33,687 nucleotides of DNA from a virus. Each line of letters starts with the position of its first letter. Within the stretch, counting starts at the first letter, position 1. This document shows positions 30,841 to 33,687 of the stretch, piece by piece. The stretch is taken from IMG/VR virus record IMGVR_UViG_3300032291_001779, positions 1 through 33,687 of that record; one strand, given 5' to 3'. A program made the translations under genes and the position numbers. The notes below the pieces were generated by a model. It was not told the DNA's origin. It saw nothing but the letters and a program-made list of their open reading frames with translations, and did not search any database.

Positions 30841-31061
30841 GACGGATCCGCGACGAAATCCAACGCAAGATCGAGTTCCCGACAAGCGAGTGGAAGACCT
30901 CGAAGGAATGGATGCGAGAATGGGACCTTAAACAATCCCAGACCAACCGCACGCTCACCCAAGGCGTAGAGCTTGGGATCATGGAAGCCAAAACCTTCCG
31001 CATCCCGTGCCCGATCCGTGGTTCCTACCCGGTGCCCCATTACCGCCACAAAACACCATGA
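30819..31061 (+). CDS. Hypothetical protein, possible DNA-binding
   Basis: ATG 30819 gives 80 residues. A purine-rich gcagggagag lies just upstream; an in-frame ATG at 30798 is less well placed. Sequence ELLRRIRDEIQRKIEFPTSE, then a WKTSKEWMREWDLKQSQTNR segment that looks like the recognition part of a winged helix (a W-x-x-x-x-x-W pattern followed by T-x-x-x-G). It ends in an arginine- and proline-containing tail. It may be a small transcription factor of the middle region. Confidence 0.6.
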   Translation: MESAELLRRIRDEIQRKIEFPTSEWKTSKEWMREWDLKQSQTNRTLTQGVELGIMEAKTFRIPCPIRGSYPVPHYRHKTP

Positions 31062-31240
31062 CCTACCGCTCCAGACACAACGCCGCCGTCACCGTCGAAA
31101 TGATCGCCGAGGCCGAACTCCGCATCGGTGAAACCAAGCGCCAGGCTGTGGTCTACACTCGCAACGGGCGCAACTACGTTCGACCCAAGGCCGAGTTTAT
31201 CGACAAGTTTTCGCTGGTAGTTTCGGCAAAGCCGGAGTAA
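31058..31240 (+). CDS. Hypothetical small beta-rich protein
   Basis: ATG 31058 overlaps the previous stop by four bases (ATGA) and gives 60 residues: a basic start (TYRSRHNAAVTVEMIAEAEL) and a beta hairpin (RQAVVYTRNGRNYVRPK) with a hydrophobic end (FSLVVSA). No family is recognised. It is the last gene before the structured leader. Confidence 0.6.
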   Translation: MTYRSRHNAAVTVEMIAEAELRIGETKRQAVVYTRNGRNYVRPKAEFIDKFSLVVSAKPE

Positions 31241-31249
31241 CTGTCAGCA

Positions 31250-31265
31250 GTCACCGCGAGGTGAC
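31250..31265 (+). ncRNA. Six-bp hairpin with GCGA (GNRA) tetraloop
   Basis: GTCACC and GGTGAC pair perfectly around GCGA, nine bases after the stop at 31240. GNRA loops are unusually stable and often contact other RNA parts or proteins. There is no T-run after it, so it is not an ordinary terminator. It is the first of several possible structures in the 162-base gene-free leader. Confidence 0.5.
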
Positions 31266-31266
31266 A

Positions 31267-31383
31267 CGGGATTGGAACCCCGAAAACAGATGAAACCTCA
31301 GAACCTCCAGACCAGCCGCCCGCGAGGGCTTACCGTATCGCAAAGATCCGGCCCTGTGCCCGTTCCAATCGGGGGCGGTTGGT
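31267..31383 (+). promoter_or_regulatory. Structured leader with tRNA-like three-way fold and a competing pairing
   Basis: Bases 31311-31320 pair over ten positions (one G-U) with 31374-31383. Inside lie AGGGC/GCCCT (31325-31329 with 31351-31355) and a small hairpin CCCG-TTCCAAT-CGGG (31359-31373) whose 3' arm abuts the closing stem, just as a T-arm abuts an acceptor stem. Upstream, GATTGGAAC (31270-31278) is the exact complement of GTTCCAATC (31362-31370), so it could open that hairpin; it also sits in its own CGGG/CCCG hairpin (31267-31282). I found no proper anticodon arm, so this is not called a tRNA. The region is the 5' leader of the replication operon and could regulate it as RNA. GC-rich DNA forms stems easily, so this stays a proposal. 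Confidence 0.45.
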
Positions 31384-31402
31384 TTGGGGATTCAAGGACA
31401 CC

Positions 31403-32128
31403 ATGAGAATCCGAACTATCAAACCGGAGTTCTTCACGCACGAAGGACTCTTTGAGGCGGAGCAGGAAACAAAGTTACCCATCCGAATCGCATTCGCTGG
31501 ACTGTGGTGCGTTGCAGACCGAGAAGGCCGATTCAAATGGGAGCCACGACGCATCGGGGTGCAGATTCTTCCTTACGACGCCATCGACTTTTCACGCGTG
31601 CTTCACGCGTTGACCACGCGTGGTTTCATTGTGAAGTACCGCGTGAACGACGCGTGGTTTGGATTCATTCCAAGCTTTTCAAAGCACCAAGTCATCAACA
31701 ACCGAGAATCCGACTCAGTTTTACCAGGGTTTGAGGAAAACACGGCAATTACCGAGGAAATCGACGCGTCAGGCACGCGTGAGGCACGCGACGACCACGC
31801 GGGTCAAGGGGAAGGGAAGGGAAGGGAAGGGAATAAGGAAGGGAAAGGAAAGGAAGGAGATGGCGCATCCGCGCCACGCGTCCGCTTTGTTCCTCCAACC
31901 CGCGAGGAGTTGAACCTTGAAGCTGCGAAGATTGGACTCCCAGGCACCGAGGTGGACAAGTTTGTGGCCTATTACGCCTCAAACGGGTGGAGGGTCGGCA
32001 AGGTTCCAATGAAGTCATGGCCCCATGCGTTGACCGGCTGGGCCTCCCGATGGCGTGAACGGTCCCAAAGCCTCAGCCTCGGGGACAACCGCTACCAAAC
32101 CGCAACCGCAGACGACGCCGCATTCTGA
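31403..32128 (+). CDS. Replication initiator, O-like
   Basis: ATG 31403 gives 241 residues beginning MRIRTIKPEFFTHEGLFEAE, a very typical opening of phage replication proteins with an N-terminal winged helix (to about 100: FAGLWCVADREGRFKWEPRR, then FSRVLHALTTRGFIVKY). Residues about 120-160 are a low-complexity Gly/Glu/Lys linker. The C-terminal part (about 168-225) resembles a DnaD-like or helicase-loader contact domain (LEAAKIGLPGTEVDKFVAYY, WPHALTGWASRW). Like lambda O it should bind origin repeats and recruit the helicase via the ATPase encoded next. The gene itself contains an array of 11-bp-spaced ACGCGT boxes, the probable origin. Confidence 0.82.
   Translation: MRIRTIKPEFFTHEGLFEAEQETKLPIRIAFAGLWCVADREGRFKWEPRRIGVQILPYDAIDFSRVLHALTTRGFIVKYRVNDAWFGFIPSFSKHQVINNRESDSVLPGFEENTAITEEIDASGTREARDDHAGQGEGKGREGNKEGKGKEGDGASAPRVRFVPPTREELNLEAAKIGLPGTEVDKFVAYYASNGWRVGKVPMKSWPHALTGWASRWRERSQSLSLGDNRYQTATADDAAF
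31594..31881 (+). repeat. ACGCGT iteron array, candidate replication origin
   Basis: ACGCGT occurs at 31594, 31605, 31616, 31650, 31764, 31775 and 31876, with near matches at 31639 (CCGCGT), 31786 (ACGCGA) and 31797 (ACGCGG). Steps inside the groups 31594-31605-31616, 31639-31650 and 31764-31775-31786-31797 are all exactly 11 bases, one helical turn. Several copies have longer dyads (ACCACGCGTGGT at 31613-31624, CACGCGTG at 31593 and 31774). Eleven is not a multiple of three, so the repeats fall in different codon phases and are not a by-product of protein repeats. Elsewhere I saw only scattered single copies (4786, 7860, 17929). The location inside the initiator gene parallels the lambda origin. 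Confidence 0.75.
31806..31860 (+). repeat. Polypurine (GGGAA)n tract beside the iterons
   Basis: Fifty-five bases with a single T (31834) are otherwise all purines, with period five in the first half (GGGAA units) and AAGG/GGAAA variants later. It encodes the Gly/Glu/Lys linker of the initiator. Such mirror-like purine tracts can form triplex or unwound DNA and may act as the melting part of the origin, in the place of the AT-rich tract of lambda. It may also simply be a slippage-grown linker. Confidence 0.6.
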
Positions 32129-32130
32129 CC

Positions 32131-32883
32131 ATGGAGACCACCGACGACATCGAGCGGGTGCCTTCGACCTGCCAGAATTGCCTCAAGGACTTCGGAGCCG
32201 CCGTGATGCGGTCACCATTCAACCCGGGCAAGGTGCTGTTCCAAGCCCGGTACTGCGACCCGTGCATCATCAACCGCCAAGCCATCGAGCGTGAAAAGGC
32301 GTGGGAGCAAAACCAATCCGAACGCCAAAGGGCTCGCCGTGAAGCTTGGGAGGCCCTTTGCCCGATGGAGTTCCGCACAACCGAGGAAGGGGGCCGAACC
32401 GACGTTGGGAGGCTCCTAGGCGAGTTTCCGATCCTCCAACAGGTCATCCAGCACGACCTACCAAGCCAAGGGCTCATCGTCCGGGGCAAGTCCGGGCACG
32501 GCAAGACCCGGGCAGTGTGGCGACTCCTTCGCCGGTCGTTCGTGGACGGCAAACGAATCCGGGCCATGGCATCCGGTGAGTTCGACCGCCAAGCCCGAGA
32601 CGCAGGTGGCAAGTTCACCCTCACCGAGTTCGTGGACCGGCTCATCGAGGCCGACGTGCTTTTCCTCGACGACCTAGGCAAAGCGCCCTGGACGCCGGCC
32701 ACCGTGGGCATCTGGTTCGACGTTCTGGATGGACGCTACCGGCACGGCCGCCCCATTGTAGTCACAACCAACCTCGACGGGGCAGCCCTCGTCAAACAAC
32801 TCCGCATCGGACCCGACATCGGTGAGCCGATGCTCCGAAGAATGAGAGAAACAACCCGCCAAATCGTAGTCAAAACACCATGA
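32131..32883 (+). CDS. DnaC-like AAA+ ATPase, helicase loader
   Basis: A 250-residue protein two bases after the initiator. An N-terminal zinc ribbon (CQNC at 14-17, CDPC at 42-45) and a charged helix (50-75) precede the AAA+ core: Walker A GKSGHGKT (119-126), Walker B VLFLDD (176-181), a sensor-1-like VVTTNLDG (about 210-217) and an arginine-rich end (LRRMRETTRQIVV). This is the layout of phage DnaC/IstB-type loaders that deliver the host DnaB helicase to the origin together with the O-like initiator (lambda P supplies this job by another fold). No helicase or primase gene is seen in the window, so the phage probably uses the host's. Confidence 0.85.
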   Translation: METTDDIERVPSTCQNCLKDFGAAVMRSPFNPGKVLFQARYCDPCIINRQAIEREKAWEQNQSERQRARREAWEALCPMEFRTTEEGGRTDVGRLLGEFPILQQVIQHDLPSQGLIVRGKSGHGKTRAVWRLLRRSFVDGKRIRAMASGEFDRQARDAGGKFTLTEFVDRLIEADVLFLDDLGKAPWTPATVGIWFDVLDGRYRHGRPIVVTTNLDGAALVKQLRIGPDIGEPMLRRMRETTRQIVVKTP

Positions 32884-33179
32884 TCATCGCCAAGATTGAC
32901 GTCACCAAGCTCGACAAAAGCCACTTTTTCAAAGGCCAAAAGGGCATCTACGCAGACCTCGTTCTGATCCCAAACAAGGACGGCACCGACCAGTACGGCA
33001 ACGACGGGTTCGTGTCCCAAGGCGTCTCCAAGGAAGCCCGGGAGAAGGGCACCAAGGGGGCCAAAGTGGGCAACTACAAGAAGATCAACCGAGGGGGAGA
33101 CACGGCCGCGCCTCAAAGAGCCCAAGCCCCAGCCAAGCCCGACCCGAGCCTCGATCCCGACGACTCGCTTCCGTTTTGA
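32880..33179 (+). CDS. SSB-like protein with acidic C-terminal tip
   Basis: A 99-residue protein overlapping the ATPase stop by four bases (ATGA). The first 70 residues (IIAKIDVTKLDKSHFFKGQK, YADLVLIPNKDG, then the polar DGFVSQGVSKEAREKGTKGA) look like a shortened OB-type fold. The last 30 are a Pro/Ala-rich linker ending DPDDSLPF, very close to the DDDIPF tip with which bacterial SSB binds its partners. It would cover single strands at the phage fork and recruit host proteins. It is much smaller than host SSB (about 170), as is common in phages. Confidence 0.75.
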   Translation: MIIAKIDVTKLDKSHFFKGQKGIYADLVLIPNKDGTDQYGNDGFVSQGVSKEAREKGTKGAKVGNYKKINRGGDTAAPQRAQAPAKPDPSLDPDDSLPF

Positions 33180-33181
33180 CC

Positions 33182-33687
33182 ATGAGCCGACCGCATTACC
33201 TCTGCAAGAAGGTCCAGCCGGGCGAGATCAAGCCCATGACCGCAGACACAATCCGCATGATGGCCCAGGCCGAGGACCTCGTCGCCTATGGCATCCGCCG
33301 CGGGTTGATGGCCTACCCACCCAACACCCAGTTCGACAAGGAAGGCCGGGTCATCCCGAAGATCACGGTGCCCAGCGCCCAAGCCAAGCCCATCGAGGCT
33401 TACCAATGCCTCAGGGCCTACCTGATGCACGACGCCGGGTCCACCCACATTGAGGTGGCCAAGGCAATCACCGCATCCACCGCGAAGATTGGCGCGATCA
33501 TCGCCCATGGACGCGAGATCTACCGCCGCCAAGCCGTTGAGATAGCCAAGGAGGGTCAAGAGACCATCCCGGAATCAAAACGCGCCAGCGGGGCAGGAAA
33601 CGCGCAAGGCGAGGCATCCAAGGCAAGCCACCTCCCCCCGGGTGGGAACCCTCCGGCCGAAAAACTGTCACGCAGGGGCCAAAGCAG
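33182..33687 (+). CDS. Unidentified protein, possible HTH (3' truncated by window edge)
   Basis: ATG 33182 (gacc context, two bases after the SSB-like stop) opens a frame without stop to the end of the window (168 codons visible). The start is SRPHYLCKKVQPGEIKPMTA; the middle is helical; a likely helix-turn-helix (STHIEVAKAITASTAKIGAI) lies at about residues 90-110 and is followed by basic IIAHGREIYRR. The visible end is polar and disordered (GAGNAQGEASKASHLPPGGN). It belongs to the replication operon by spacing. If the DNA is circular it would lead toward the partial gene at 1-131, but two bases (or 3n+2) are missing for the frames to join. Confidence 0.75.
   Translation, partial: MSRPHYLCKKVQPGEIKPMTADTIRMMAQAEDLVAYGIRRGLMAYPPNTQFDKEGRVIPKITVPSAQAKPIEAYQCLRAYLMHDAGSTHIEVAKAITASTAKIGAIIAHGREIYRRQAVEIAKEGQETIPESKRASGAGNAQGEASKASHLPPGGNPPAEKLSRRGQS

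Noticed and set aside
31311-31383. A tRNA gene in the leader before the initiator
   Set aside because: The outer stem and a T-arm-like hairpin fit, but there is no proper anticodon arm, the T-loop has C where a purine is expected, and the stem is ten pairs long. Kept only as a tRNA-like structured leader.
31806-31860. Polypurine tract as an assembly artefact
   Set aside because: The reading frame continues intact through it into a well formed C-terminal domain, so it is taken as genuine.
1-33687. CRISPR arrays, insertion sequences, integrase or repressor genes
   Set aside because: No regularly spaced direct repeats, transposase motifs, tyrosine or serine recombinase signatures, or divergent repressor gene were seen.

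Overview
The window is about 33.7 kb of GC-rich DNA (around 60% or more by eye, with local dips). Almost all of it is tightly packed genes on the + strand, most joined by ATGA/GTGA overlaps or by gaps of under 20 bases. The genes are those of a lambda-like siphovirus: GpA-type terminase, lambda-type portal, ClpP-type protease with a nested scaffold, long tape measure, and an O/P-style replication pair. I see no integrase, repressor, tRNA or host housekeeping gene, so this is either a virulent phage or a prophage seen without its lysogeny segment. The host cannot be named. Many late genes lack a purine-rich ribosome binding site and instead start with CCCATG, so the host may tolerate Shine-Dalgarno-independent initiation.

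Layout. 1-4009 is packaging: the tail of an unknown gene, small terminase, then a ParB-like protein and a TET-associated-type glycosyltransferase placed between the two terminase subunits, then large terminase. 3999-8847 is head: small HTH protein, connector-position protein, portal, protease/scaffold, major capsid and connector proteins. 8844-10554 gives tail completion and tail tube. 10568-14632 is an inserted block of fibre or decoration proteins (one with a 16-residue repeat, one clearly AT-richer receptor-binding candidate, one tandemly duplicated small pair), followed by a holin/spanin-like lysis cluster. 14641-23319 resumes tail assembly: chaperone with a probable -1 frameshift, tape measure, a fused distal tail/hub protein, NlpC/P60-type peptidase and a J-like tip protein.

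23365-28097 is a recombination and nucleotide module: candidate annealing protein, coiled-coil partner, PD-(D/E)XK nuclease with an Fe-S cysteine set, MazG-type pyrophosphohydrolase, an OB-like small protein and RusA resolvase. 28098-28229 is one of only two intergenic gaps over 100 bases. 28230-31240 holds small accessory genes, including a lysozyme-like endolysin candidate and a metallophosphoesterase. 31241-31402 is a structured, gene-free leader. 31403-33179 is replication: an O-like initiator, a DnaC-like ATPase and an SSB-like protein. A last gene runs off the right end.

The most notable signal is inside the initiator gene. Seven ACGCGT boxes plus three near-matches lie at 31594-31881, mostly at exact 11-bp steps that ignore the reading frame, next to a 55-bp polypurine tract. 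I read this as the phage replication origin embedded in its initiator gene, as in lambda O. The ParB/glycosyltransferase pair between the terminase subunits is the second lead and suggests modification of the phage's own DNA.
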